Positions 1 to 9,779 of a stretch of DNA of 64,000 bases are shown here, one piece after another. The position numbers and the translations under genes were made by a program. The first letter of the stretch is position 1. The number at the start of each line of letters is the position of its first letter. This DNA is from Cristatella mucedo (lineage: Eukaryota > Bryozoa > Phylactolaemata > Cristatellidae): positions 29,501 to 93,500 of the forward strand of contig WPIO01000259.1 in NCBI GenBank assembly GCA_009760855.2. The letters are read 5' to 3'. The notes beneath the pieces are model-generated. The model was not told where the DNA came from, made no database searches, and saw only the letters and a list, made by a program, of their open reading frames with translations.

Positions 1-45
1 TTTTAAAATCCAAGTACTGTCACGACACGAAATAGCATTGACGAC

Positions 46-682
46 ATGACCACCTCAGCCTCCAACTCAGCAGCCTATCCACCGATATGGGCATACAACA
101 GCAATTCGAGTGCAGACGACTCGTTTCACCGGAACGGCTTCACGCCGGCCGTTTCCTCAAACCGCCAAGTCATCGGGTTGCCTCCTCGCCGCGAGATCTA
201 TCAACACCCGCCGCCGGCATTCCCAGCGTTCCCAACGTTTCCGCCATTTCAGCGCACCGTCCCGCGCTCGGTTGCCACGCCACCAAACTTTGCGTGGCTG
301 CTGCAGCTGCCGGTGCGCACCTCGGCCGCAGTTCCCGACTTTCCCGCGGTATCCGCACTGAAGCCCTTCGCATGGCCGCAGCCATGGAAAGTCCCCCAGG
401 TTATGAGTTATGATAAATTCGCGGATGTTAATTTCGCCCCCTGGGATAGGGACTGGAAGGTTACTCTCTCGCCGGTTGAGCTCCAGCAGAGCTGTCGCAG
501 CAAGTGCACGACCGTTTCGGTGATCTGCTGGCCGCTGCCGTTGGCTTTTCTCGTCGCATTGATTGCATTGCTGACCTACAAGCGAAGAATGTACCGCCGC
601 TACAACGAATGCCCGTCGCAGGAAAAGGAAACGATTGCGATAAAAAAGAGAGAGGAGCGACTAAGAGAGGCTTTCGCCGAGG
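46..682 (+). CDS. Exon coding a proline-rich single-pass membrane protein N-terminus
   Basis: The exon opens with ATG at 46 (context GACATGACC) and stays open for 212 codons to a good splice donor (GAGG|GTAAGT, GT at 683), leaving phase 1; the in-frame TAG at 688 lies in the intron. The N-terminal ~150 residues are Ser/Asn- then Pro/Phe/Trp-rich with no signal peptide. Residues ~157-178 form one hydrophobic segment (starts VSVICWPLPL), followed by a basic stop-transfer stretch (KRRMYRR) and a charged helix (IKKREERLREAFAEG). The positive-inside rule predicts N-terminus outside and C-terminus in the cytosol. No family is recognised for the ectodomain. The phase-1 end can join the Mab-21 exon through an acceptor at 7490, which would make a membrane-tethered nucleotidyltransferase; that join is inference. 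An upstream exon beyond the window cannot be excluded. Confidence 0.6.
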
Positions 683-1256
683 GTAAGTAGCGAGCCCACG
701 AATTCTCTATATTTGGTCAATCGATTTAAAAGCAACAAGTTGCTTCATATAACCTCAGTGGTCCAACCCAAACTGGCTGCATTGCTAAGGCATCCGAGCC
801 ACAATTGTGGTCTACAGGTTACTTGCCAGACACGCACCGACGTGCATGCATGCACTGACTTCCCAACAAACTCGCTAACAAACTGTAGACTGAGTTGGAT
901 AGAATTGTGTGCGTGCAAGTATGAGCCGGCGTATATCACGCTTTTAGGTCGTACACGCGCTGTATATTTAGGTTCTAAAATTCGAGTAAGAGCAAGACGC
1001 TTTATGAAATTACAGTTTGATGTCTAGGTGCGATTTGTGGCAACCGAATATATGAGACTTCATCTTCTACATCGGAGTCTTCGCAACGAGACGTTCGAGT
1101 CTCTTTCTACCAAATGATTACGTAATGATCACATAATGATTACATAATGATTACGTAGGGCGCATCTCGTGTTCAAGTACTTACTGTGGCCTTTCTCAGG
1201 CGGCAGAATCCGCAAGCTACCTCCGCGACTCGGTAGAGGTGTGACCGGGTGACCAC
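683..1256. other. Intronic sequence without recognised features
   Basis: Begins at the donor of the first exon. No family or coding signal apart from the short tandem repeat at 1112. Confidence 0.5.
1112..1160. repeat. Short tandem repeat ATGATTACGTA
   Basis: Four imperfect copies: ATGATTACGTA, ATGATCACATA, ATGATTACATA, ATGATTACGTA. Confidence 0.75.
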
Positions 1257-1262
1257 GTGATA

Positions 1263-1923
1263 ATAATAATAATAATAATAATATTGCACTTGATAAAGCG
1301 CCCTCAGAGAACTTAATCTCTTTCTAGGCGCTTTACATTTGCTGCAAAGTGATACGCAATAGAATAGTAAGTAAAATCATGCTTGAAAAACAAACAAAAT
1401 GAATAACATGGTTAGGGGTGACATGCACTGGGTCAGCATGCAAATGTGGTTAGTGGCAGCATGAACAGTGTCAGCACGCATAAGCACATCGAGGACGAAT
1501 CACAAGGACCCACTAAATGCTGTCCTAAATAGGAATGTTTTTAAGTTTCTTTTAAATGTGGTCAGGTCAGGGGATGTTCTGATGCAGGTCGGGAGGGAGT
1601 TCCAGGCTGTGGGAGCATACGAGCTAAATGCACGGTCTCCAAAGGATTTAAGGTTTGTACGAGGTATTTCTAGACTGTTGGATTCCGAAAAGCGAGTGGT
1701 ACGATGCTTTGCCTGATGGGGTAGTATCTCTGAAAGATAGGCTGGAGCCATAGAATGAAGAGACCTAAAGTGAGCGACAAAACCTTGAAGTCAATCCGTT
1801 GCTTGACTGGTAACCAGTGCAGGTCGGCGAGAAGTGGAGTAATGTGGCAACTGCGACGCTCACGGCAGACAAGCCTAGCTGCAGAGTTTTGCACCAGCTG
1901 CAATCGCCTGATCGCACATGCTG
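1263..1923 (-). mobile_element. LINE-A 3' copy, 5'-truncated, with TSD GTGATA
   Basis: The copy starts with (TAA)n, the conserved 3' stem-loop and the RT C-terminal region. On the minus strand it codes the LINE motif RRSCHITPLLADLHWLPVKQ. GTGATA flanks it at 1257-1262 and 1924-1929. Nearly identical to the copy at 51598-52258. Confidence 0.85.
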
Positions 1924-2020
1924 GTGATACGATCACCAAGCGATCGCACATGCTGGTGATACGATCACATGCTGGTGATACGATACACTTGGTGATACGA
2001 TCACCAAGTGATCCGGCGAC
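1911..2020. repeat. Tandem duplication across the LINE end and flank
   Basis: The segment ATCGCACATGCTGGTGATAC and its flank GATCACCAAG recur about three times with small changes between 1911 and 2015. The unit includes the last LINE bases plus the target duplication, so it expanded after the insertion. Confidence 0.6.
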
Positions 2021-2418
2021 CCTTCGACACTGTGATGGCATTTTAATGACGCCTATCGTGCTGCCTCGTGGCCCCCTGGTGCAAGCGCGAATGCCCGCAC
2101 GAGGTTGGCGTTAAGTTTCCCTGTCAACTTTTACTGCGAGCATATTTGAACTGACGACTGAAGCATTTATAATTCGTGACGGCAATGACCAAATGAGCGC
2201 CGGCGAGGTGGCTCTTTCAGGTTTTCTTGCCGGCGCAACGGTCTTTACATAGCGTATCACGATTTTTTACGATCTTTACTTTTCACGATTTCAATTCAGC
2301 ATGTTGTAGTGGGAGACTGAAGGCACCACTATACGTGAACTTCTACGAGGCAAGAGATGTTATAGCAAAGCAATTATTAAATTAAATAACGCAATTAAAT
2401 AGCGAAAATATTACTATC

Positions 2419-2451
2419 AATATATATATATATATTACTACGATATATTAC

Positions 2452-2494
<43 letters not shown>
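2419..2494. repeat. (AT)n microsatellite
   Basis: Two (AT)n blocks, 2419-2436 and 2453-2494, separated by TTACTACG-type sequence. Confidence 0.95.
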
Positions 2495-2495
<1 letters not shown>

Positions 2496-2689
2496 CGTAT
2501 CCTACTGCAGATCATATAGAGTACAGAAAACTGCAATATATCTCCTTTATGATTCCACATAGCCACACAGACCAATTCGGTAATACTTGGGAGAATTTTC
2601 TGCAAGGCCAACGAAGTATAAGCGGCGTATCGGTTTGCACTGCACGGCGTATCGGTATGCACTGCACGCGGAAGCCAAAAGGCTTGATA

Positions 2690-2830
2690 TCCAGCATCAA
2701 AGAGAAAGTGAGAAGCATAGCGGAGTTAGGAGGGCATTAGAGGCAGTGATTAGTGTGGAAGCGGCATCTCAGAACGGCTTAAAAGGATATGCCATAGTCG
2801 GCAGTAGGAGAGTACGTTCAAACAATTGTG
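2690..2830 (-). mobile_element. LINE-B 3' UTR fragment
   Basis: Matches CAAAGAGAAAGTGAGAAGCA and GCCATAGTCGGCAGTAGGAG of the LINE-B 3' UTR. Confidence 0.6.
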
Positions 2831-3349
2831 ACTTAAACCACGAAAGTACGTCTTCATCCAAACAGATCGTTCTTCTCAATCGTTCACGTAGGATGCCGTG
2901 ATCAATCGTGTCGAGCACAGCTGATAGACCCAAAAGGTATAGGACAGCAACATTCCCGTAATCGTTTGTGCGTAGAATGTCATGGGTTGCATTCTTTTAT
3001 TAATGTCTCCTATATGTGTGCTATCACAGCTGCTGCAATTCGTTTTGAATACAGGCACTGACCTTCAGGACTCCACTCGGCAGACCAAGTTATTGAAAGA
3101 GATCTCTGCAATAACTGACGTCGCCGCTCAATATCGGACTCTTTCACGAAAGCGAAACTATCTGGGTCAAAAAACGGTCGCCAATACCGTGGTAGAGGTC
3201 AGTGATGTAGTGACCGCTTGAGGCGACCGTCGTGGCTGCGTAAGCTGAACGTAAGCTGGACTCTGTGCCAACCTCAAGTCACGTGGACGTGGCTTGACCT
3301 GGCGTGACTTGACCATGCTGCCCCGATCTCTTCTTTTTTTCTCGTAAAA

Positions 3350-3475
3350 CGCGTAATAATAATTATAATAATAATAATGCACTTGATAAAGTGCCCTCAG
3401 AGAACTCAATCTCTCTTCAGGCCCTTTACATTTGCAGCAAAGGGAAATGCAATTGAATGGTGAGTAACGTCATGC
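3350..3475 (-). mobile_element. LINE-A 3'-end fragment
   Basis: (TAA)n tail followed by TGCACTTGATAAAGTGCCCT and the 3' stem-loop; about 125 bases only. Confidence 0.75.
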
Positions 3476-4452
3476 GTACCATAGCTTTTCAGTACTCTGC
3501 TGAGAGGTTCCCAGCCTGTCGCGGTGTGTCACAGCTCGGTAGCTCAAGCGATGCCGCTCTCCACGCGACTCTACAGATATTGCACTGTTTCTCGCATTCT
3601 TTCATCAGATCTTACATAACGTTTTTATCAAAGGACCTAGCAATAAGCGAGGTCGTACGCAGACGAAAAAAGGCGGCCGTCCAAATTGGAGGCTCTAGAC
3701 ATTAGTGGCTGGTTCGCGGACGCAAATCAAATGGCCACGCGATTCGGTAAAGCACGAAGACGAAGCGACACAGCCAGCGACGGGGCCAGGACGACGAGGC
3801 CAGGACGACGAGGCCAGGACGACTCTGGCTGCTTACCGAACTGGACCAATTTAATTGCAAAGACTCGGCGCCATTCGATACTCGAGCAAGTGACACGTGA
3901 CACGAGCAAGTGCACTTTAAGCATACTTTCAGATTGTCAGGAAAGTGGAAAATAAAATAGACTACGCTGTTAGTGGGACTTCGGCAGCAGCGAGAGATTT
4001 TTTGGTGCGATCTCTAGTCCCTTCATACGTGCTCCACAAGAAAAGTGTCAACTTGGTGAAACGTGTACGGTTTAGTGTACTTCTGTATGCGACTACACGT
4101 GGACTAAATAGGTTATGCAACAGAGATTTTTCATTAGTGATCTGAAAGCCAGAGCCACTAGAGAGCGGTGTGCACGCTGCGAACAAGCGTACACACAATC
4201 CGTGATAGTCCGTGACAATCCCATGCTCACTGAGCACGGGCTTGTCATGGTTATGTAAGGCTTATTTTCCTATCAACTCCAAATCAGAAGAGAGCGTCGT
4301 CCGTCGGCATTCAGCTCCAGGCAATCGAATCTCTCCTAATTAAAGCAGAAAATTCTGTAGTTCCGTCACGCGGCAAGATGGCATCCTTCCGTCAAGCAGC
4401 AAGAAGGCATGGTGATGTCAGCTATGACTCAGCGAAGCAAGTACTAAGCTCT

Positions 4453-4640
4453 CGTAATAATAATAAGACATTCTTATAGCGCCCACAGAGAACTTAATCT
4501 CATTCTAAGCACGTTACTAATGCTGCAAAGGAAGCATGGTCGAAAGATAAGTGGCAGGCACCGTGCCCAATGACAGCAAGCATAACTAGTTAGAGATCAC
4601 ATGCACAGGGTCAGGTGGCAAATGTGGTTAGTGGTTGCAT
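4453..4640 (-). mobile_element. Diverged LINE-A 3'-end fragment
   Basis: (TAA)n followed by a diverged stem-loop (GCGCCCACAGAGAACTTAAT) and the CATGCACAGGGTCAG region. Older than the copies at 1263 and 51598. Confidence 0.65.
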
Positions 4641-4675
4641 GCGCAAGTGCAGGAACTCGAGAGATTTGAAGTTCG

Positions 4676-4855
4676 TTTGAAACATGGATCGTCATGGCGG
4701 GCAAGGTAAGGTAGTTGCTTTTCTCGACCTCGGTCCCTAGGTCGTGGGTTCGAATCTTGCAGTGGGGGGTGATTCTGTATCGCCACTGCAAGAGGTGAGA
4801 ATAGCAGTAAAGCTTTTCTGTCGCTATACAAAAAGAGGCTGTTAAATCAATTAGT
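4676..4855 (+). mobile_element. tRNA-derived SINE
   Basis: tRNA-like head with B box GGGTTCGAATCTTGC, then the body GCCACTGCAAGAGGTGAGAA and tail AAGCTTTTCTGTCGCTATAC ... AGAGGCTGTTAAATC. Confidence 0.75.
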
Positions 4856-5142
4856 ATTTCGTAGATCAATAAGGAACAATATACTCTATTGTATACAAAT
4901 TGTATACTTATTGAATGAATAATTATATTGTAGACAAATAAGGAGAAAAATGGTGCGAAGCGAAGCCTGATGAGAAGCAATTAAAACAGGTTTACCCTGC
5001 AAGCAAGAGACCAAACTGACCTACGAGTGCTTTACAAGCAAACAACAAAGACGAGAGGTCACTAAGTGACTCGAGAGAGTGACAGAGAGAGAGTGTGCAA
5101 GTTTACTCGTGCAGCAGTTGCTACTTTTGCGATTGATAAAAT

Positions 5143-6107
5143 TAATATTAATAACAATAATGCACTTGATAAAACGGCCTCAGAGACCTCAATCTCTTTG
5201 TAGGCGCTTTACATTTGCTGCAAAGGGAAGCGCGATTGAATAGTGAGTAAAATCATCCTTGATAAACAAACAAAATTAATAACATGGTTTAGGGGTGACA
5301 TGCACAGGGTCAGCATGCAAATGTGATTAGTGGCAGCATGCACAGTGTCAGCACGCATAAGCACATCAAGGACGAATCACAGGGACCCACTAAATGCTAT
5401 CCTAAATAGATGCGTATTTAGGTTCTTTTTAAATGTGGTCACGTCATGGGATGTTCTGATGCAAGGCGTGAGGAAGTTCCAGGATTTGGGAGCATACGAA
5501 CTAAATGTACGTTCACCAAAGGATTTGAGATCTGTACGAGGTATTGATAAACTGTTGGATTCCGAGAAGCGGGTGGTACGATGCTCGGCCTGGTGGGGGA
5601 GTAGATCTGGTGCCAAAGAATGAAGTACCCTAAAAGTGAGCGATAAGACCTTAAAGTCGATACGTTGCTTGACTGGGAGCTAGTGCAGGTCGGCGAGAAG
5701 TGGTGTGATGTGGCAACTGCGACGCTCAGGACAGACAAGCCTAGCTGTGGAGTTTTGCACCAGCTGTAATCGCCTGATTGCACATGCCAGTAGGTCAGCA
5801 AGCAGTGAGTTACAGAAGTCAAGACGGGATGTCACAAATTCATGGACCAACTTCGTTGTGGTATCCTTTTCTAGATAAGCCCGAATTTTAGCAATGTTAT
5901 GTAACTGAAAGTAGGCAGACTTGACCGTGGAGCTGATATGGTCGTCTAATGAGAGGTCACTTTGCAACATGACCCCTAGATTTCGAGCTGATTCCACGGA
6001 GATATGCTGGCAGAGCAAAGTTCGAGCGTCAGCCTTTCCAATTTCTGAATCGCACTGGGTTTGTCCATAAATAGTAAGTTAGTTTTATCATCGTTTAGTT
6101 TTAGAAA
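5143..6107 (-). mobile_element. LINE-A fragment including RT C-terminus
   Basis: The minus strand codes degenerate RT-domain remnants (ESARNLGVMLQSDLSLDDHI, TSRLDFCNSLLADL) and the 3' UTR with the stem-loop. It ends abruptly at 6107 against a plus-strand LINE-B piece. Confidence 0.85.
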
Positions 6108-6290
6108 ATCAGTCCTGAGCTGCTACTTTCATGCTACTCACTACCTCAACTGCTCTCCTGACTCTGCCACGCTTCCCACTTTGTCTTTGTTGCGTGAGAC
6201 CAAGTCTGTTGGCTACCGAATATGTACCAAAAGCCGCTTAGGCTGTGAGTGGGCTATACAAAACTCTCCTGCGTAACACCCACATGGCAT
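6108..6290 (+). mobile_element. LINE-B 3' UTR fragment abutting antisense LINE-A
   Basis: Plus-oriented CTCAACTGCTCTCCTGAC, GTTGGCTACCGAATATGTAC, CTCCTGCGTAACACCCACAT. Directly joins the LINE-A copy at 6107. Confidence 0.75.
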
Positions 6291-6424
6291 GAGTCAAAAT
6301 ATTGGTAGGTACGATGCCTGACATGGTAAGGAAGTAGTTCAGATAGGTAGGCCTGGACTTGTAGGTAGCATCTGCAAATGAGAACTGAGCGACCGAGATA
6401 GTCAGCTCGAATATATATAGTTAT

Positions 6425-6565
6425 ACTTCCCACTTTCACTTTATTGCGTGAGAAGAAGTCTGCTGGCTACTGAATTCATACCGAAAGCTGCTTAGGCTAT
6501 GAGTTCTCTACACAGAATTCTCCTGCGTAACACCCACATAGTCGTTATGGCTTTGTAGAGTTGCA
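6425..6565 (+). mobile_element. LINE-B 3' UTR fragment
   Basis: Second plus-oriented piece: CTTCCCACTTTCACTTTATT ... CTCCTGCGTAACACCCACAT ... GTCGTTATGGCTTTGTAGAG. Confidence 0.65.
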
Positions 6566-7456
6566 GATGTTGTGAGCGTCACGTGAAAATTCAAAATTAA
6601 ATTCAAAGTTAAATTTTGAACAAAAAAGAAAATTGAATGTGAAATTTGAAAAAATTCAATTTCGTGCATGACATTTGAAGATCGGACTTTTAACTTTCAT
6701 GGACTTGCTCGAACCGAATGCCAGAACATTTCGTGAACAAATGTATAAATTTGAAATTGCATATTTTTGTGCCAAGCGGTGACTATAACGCCAGCTATGA
6801 TTGGCAGCTGGCTGAATTGACTAATGTTTTGGCTGAACTGTCGTAGTTATTCTATGTGTGCATGGTTGCGCTGAAACTGTGAAATTTTAAAATGGGCAAA
6901 ACGTAAATGAGCAATGCGTAAACGTGCTATTTAAAAAAGTTTAAATTACTGAAAATTTGCACGCTATTATTTACCAATGGGTGCGTTTACTGTTTAGCAC
7001 CTGTATACGACCTATATAAAGATTTATCCATCTTGAAGAGCAATGCAAATCTCATATTGCTATTGCTATTATTACCTCAAGGCCTGGTTATGTCCCCCGG
7101 TTGTGGCTATTTTGAACCTGAGAATGGAAGGGTAACTGCAGTGTCTTACTGATTTTACCATTAACGGCAAAGTAATGGACCTGACAGTGGCTGCAGTTTT
7201 GCTCGCTGGGGGTATGGTATGGGTAGGGGAGGGGGCAGTCTGTACCCGTTCCTTCAGCTATAACCTACACCTTGCAGCCCCTCTTGATCTCTTTGCCCAA
7301 TCCGTACGCCCAAATGCTTCTAAATCCATCAACTATGCCCGAGCCATGCACGAACCATGCACGAACGTTATGAGGCGGCGCGCTTTTCTCTCGTCACGAT
7401 GTCGCATCGCTTTTGCATTAGTCTAGCCAATTTAATATTTTTCTATTCTTTCCTAG
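6566..7456. other. AT-rich intron DNA upstream of the Mab-21 exon
   Basis: AT-rich with repeated AAATTCAA-type words at 6585-6665; no coding signal. Ends in the pyrimidine tract TTTTTCTATTCTTTCCTAG. Confidence 0.5.
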
Positions 7457-8573
7457 ATTTCACGTACGCATCCGGAACTTCGGTTGGCAGCCATGCTTGC
7501 CGGAAGTACGCAGGAAGGCCTCGGAGATACCTTGCAGGGTATCCAGAACATTCACGAGCATTCGTCGATCTGCTGCGGCCGGAGACAAGACGTAGAGGAA
7601 GGACGATGCCAAGACTACGTCAAGCGTCCGTGCTTCAGTTCAGACATCGACGTCATGGTTTGGCCACTGTCTGACGCTGTCGGACCTACAGGCACCTTTG
7701 AGGCCGAGCCGATCGAGACGAGGCAGCCAGGATATGTGCGGCTGAAGCTGCGAAGGCATTCAGCCGAGACATTGACGTCATCATTGAGCGAATGCTTGGA
7801 CGACAGTGGCAGCTTCCTGTCAGCCGCCAAGGTCAAGCGCTTGCTTCGCACAGCACTTGCGAGCGCCGAGGGCGTGTTCTGCGGTCCGTCGGTGTCGGTA
7901 TGCTCGGAGGTGCACGGCGTTGCGATGCAGATGAAATGGGCCGAATCGTCGGCCATCGGCTTCTTTGAAACCGTCGCCATAGCTGATTTCACGTTCGCTC
8001 TGCGCGTTCCTGACTGGCCCGACTGCGCCAAGCTGTGGGCGTCGCGCTGCCGAAATTGGCCTTCAGCCGACGCAGTGTCGGAGATCGTTTCTTCGGGCTG
8101 TCACGTGGTCGCCTTCGACAAGGGCGTGGCCGCGGGCGATCAGAGCCTGTGGAGGCTGAGCTTCTCGAAGCCGGAACTCGCGCTAGCCAATGCCCTGCCG
8201 AAGGGCGCCAAGGACATGTACGTGGCGCTGAGGGCGCTCTTCAAGTGTCACATTCAGCCGTCGTGCCCTTTGCTCAGTAGCTACCATCTGAAAACCGCCG
8301 TGCTCTGGCAGATGGAAGACCTTCCGAGCGACTTCTTCAGCAGCCATCCTCGTGCAGCTGCGGCCGGACTCGTCCGCGTCCTCGGCCGCATGTACAGCAG
8401 TATCCACAGCGGAAGTATGCCTCATTACTTTGTGGAGGATCACAACATTCTTCCTGCTTTGAGCAAGGATGAAATTAAAGCAGCCAAAGACGCACTATTG
8501 GACGCGTCATACTACGCCAGTCTCCATCTAGAGAATCTGAGGGCTGATGAGACTTTTTACATGCCTGCCAACG
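7457..8573 (+). CDS. Mab-21 / cGAS-like receptor nucleotidyltransferase core exon
   Basis: This 372-codon open exon lies between a strong acceptor (TTCTTTCCTAG|, AG 7455-7456) and donor (AACG|GTAAGG, GT 8574, phase 1). A second possible acceptor is CAG at 7488-7490, just before ATG 7493. The protein has the Mab-21/cGLR layout: a GS activation motif (LAGSTQEG, GS at 7502-7507), the two-acid metal motif SDIDVM (Asp codons 7643-7645 and 7649-7651), a third acidic strand (AIADFTFALRV, Asp at 7985), then the helical lobe with SFSKPELALANALPKGAKD and SSYHLKTAVLWQMED. Family knowledge: active members make cyclic dinucleotides such as 2'3'-cGAMP after sensing nucleic acid and signal through STING; other Mab-21 proteins have no known enzyme activity. 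All three acidic positions appear kept here, so activity is plausible. No cGAS-type zinc-thumb cluster is evident. The 3' end must continue in another exon; 16264 fits the phase. Confidence 0.88.
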
Positions 8574-8991
8574 GTAAGGGTTTTGTACCTGCCTGTCTGA
8601 CAACCGCGAGGGCTTTGCACTTAGCTGCCTGCCAACCATAAGGGCTGTTTTGTAGAATTTATTGACTGGATTTTCTCGTAGCTAGTGAGCTATCACTGAA
8701 AGCTCAAGTTTCTTTTGTATGAGTATGTGACCACTAGCCTTCGTGTCATGCAAAAAATGACAAACCGCAAGCGATAAGCTGAGTCAGCACGAAATTGTAA
8801 GAAGTAGGAATTAGAAACGTACGGCTGTCTATAACACGGCTGAAAACGATCTACCAGATTTGCCAGCGGTAGCCAAACGTCGTAATTGCAAAAGAATTGC
8901 CAAAGTGAGCTGCACATTATGGGAACTGCAGAGCCAGAGTTTCTTTTGTCTCTCCGATTGCCTTCAAGTTTTTCCTTCATAAACAGGACAC

Positions 8992-9181
8992 GAAAGGAAA
9001 CTAGGAAGGAGGCCGGAAGGAAGCTAAGAGGGAGGCCGGAAGGAAGCTAAGAGGGAGGCCGGAAGGAAGCTAAGAGGGAGGCCGGAAGGAAGCTAAGAAG
9101 GAGGCCGGAAGGAAGCTAAGAGAGAGGCCGGAAAGAAGCTAAGAGGGAGGCCGGAAGGAAGCTAAGAGGGAGGCCGGGAAG
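8992..9181. repeat. 22-bp minisatellite, left block
   Basis: About eight units of GAGGCCGGAAGGAAGCTAAG plus AG with small changes. Continues after the solo LTR at 9505-9590. Confidence 0.9.
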
Positions 9182-9504
9182 TGTAGTTCGTATGTATGTA
9201 TTATATGCAGGCTCCTGATAAGCCACTGGTGAGCTGTTAGAAGCACCGCTGAGAGGGGCCGGTGCACAACTGTGGTCCGCCTTTGATGTGGCATGGAATA
9301 GCTCTGGCCAGATAGTGGATTCACCATTAGGGTCGGCCGGTGCACAGTTGTGGTCGATGAATCATCGGAGTCGACGTGGGGGGGACTGGGGAGTCGTGCT
9401 AGAGCAGGGGCTGAGCGGAGCCGTGCGCTCGAGGGCTCCGTGTGTTGGGAATAAACTGTCGGTGTCGGGCATCGGCTGGCTCTCTGCTGTGCGACCAAAC
9501 TACA
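9182..9504. mobile_element. Solo LTR with 5-bp TSD inside a minisatellite
   Basis: A 323-bp block starts TGTAGT and ends ACTACA (TG...CA with a 6-bp inverted repeat). Directly repeated GGAAG lies at 9177-9181 and 9505-9509. An AATAAA (9450-9455) and GT-rich sequence after it fit an LTR R/polyA region in the plus orientation. Both flanks are the same 22-bp minisatellite, so the unit interrupted an existing array. No internal retroelement coding remains. A 5-bp duplication fits Ty3/gypsy or BEL/Pao-type integrases. Confidence 0.75.
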
Positions 9505-9590
9505 GGAAGGAAGCTAAGAGGAAGGCCGGAAGAAAGCTAAGAGGGAGGCCGGAAGGAAGCTAAGAGGGAGGCCGGAAGGAGGCTTGAAGG
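9505..9590. repeat. 22-bp minisatellite, right block
   Basis: About four units of the same GCCGGAAGGAAGCTAAGAG repeat as the block before the LTR. Confidence 0.88.
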
Positions 9591-9779
9591 AGCTAACCCG
9601 CGGCAGGCTTCTTGTATCAAAGTTAGAGTTTTCCCTCGTATCAGGCAATTAACCAGTGACATCGCAGCTCCTTTAGCTATGTATACACATGCCTGAAATT
9701 TTTGGATGTAAATGCCAACATATTGCCGCATTCTCTGATAGTTATAATTGGTGCTAAATTAAGGGTTCGACGAATTACA

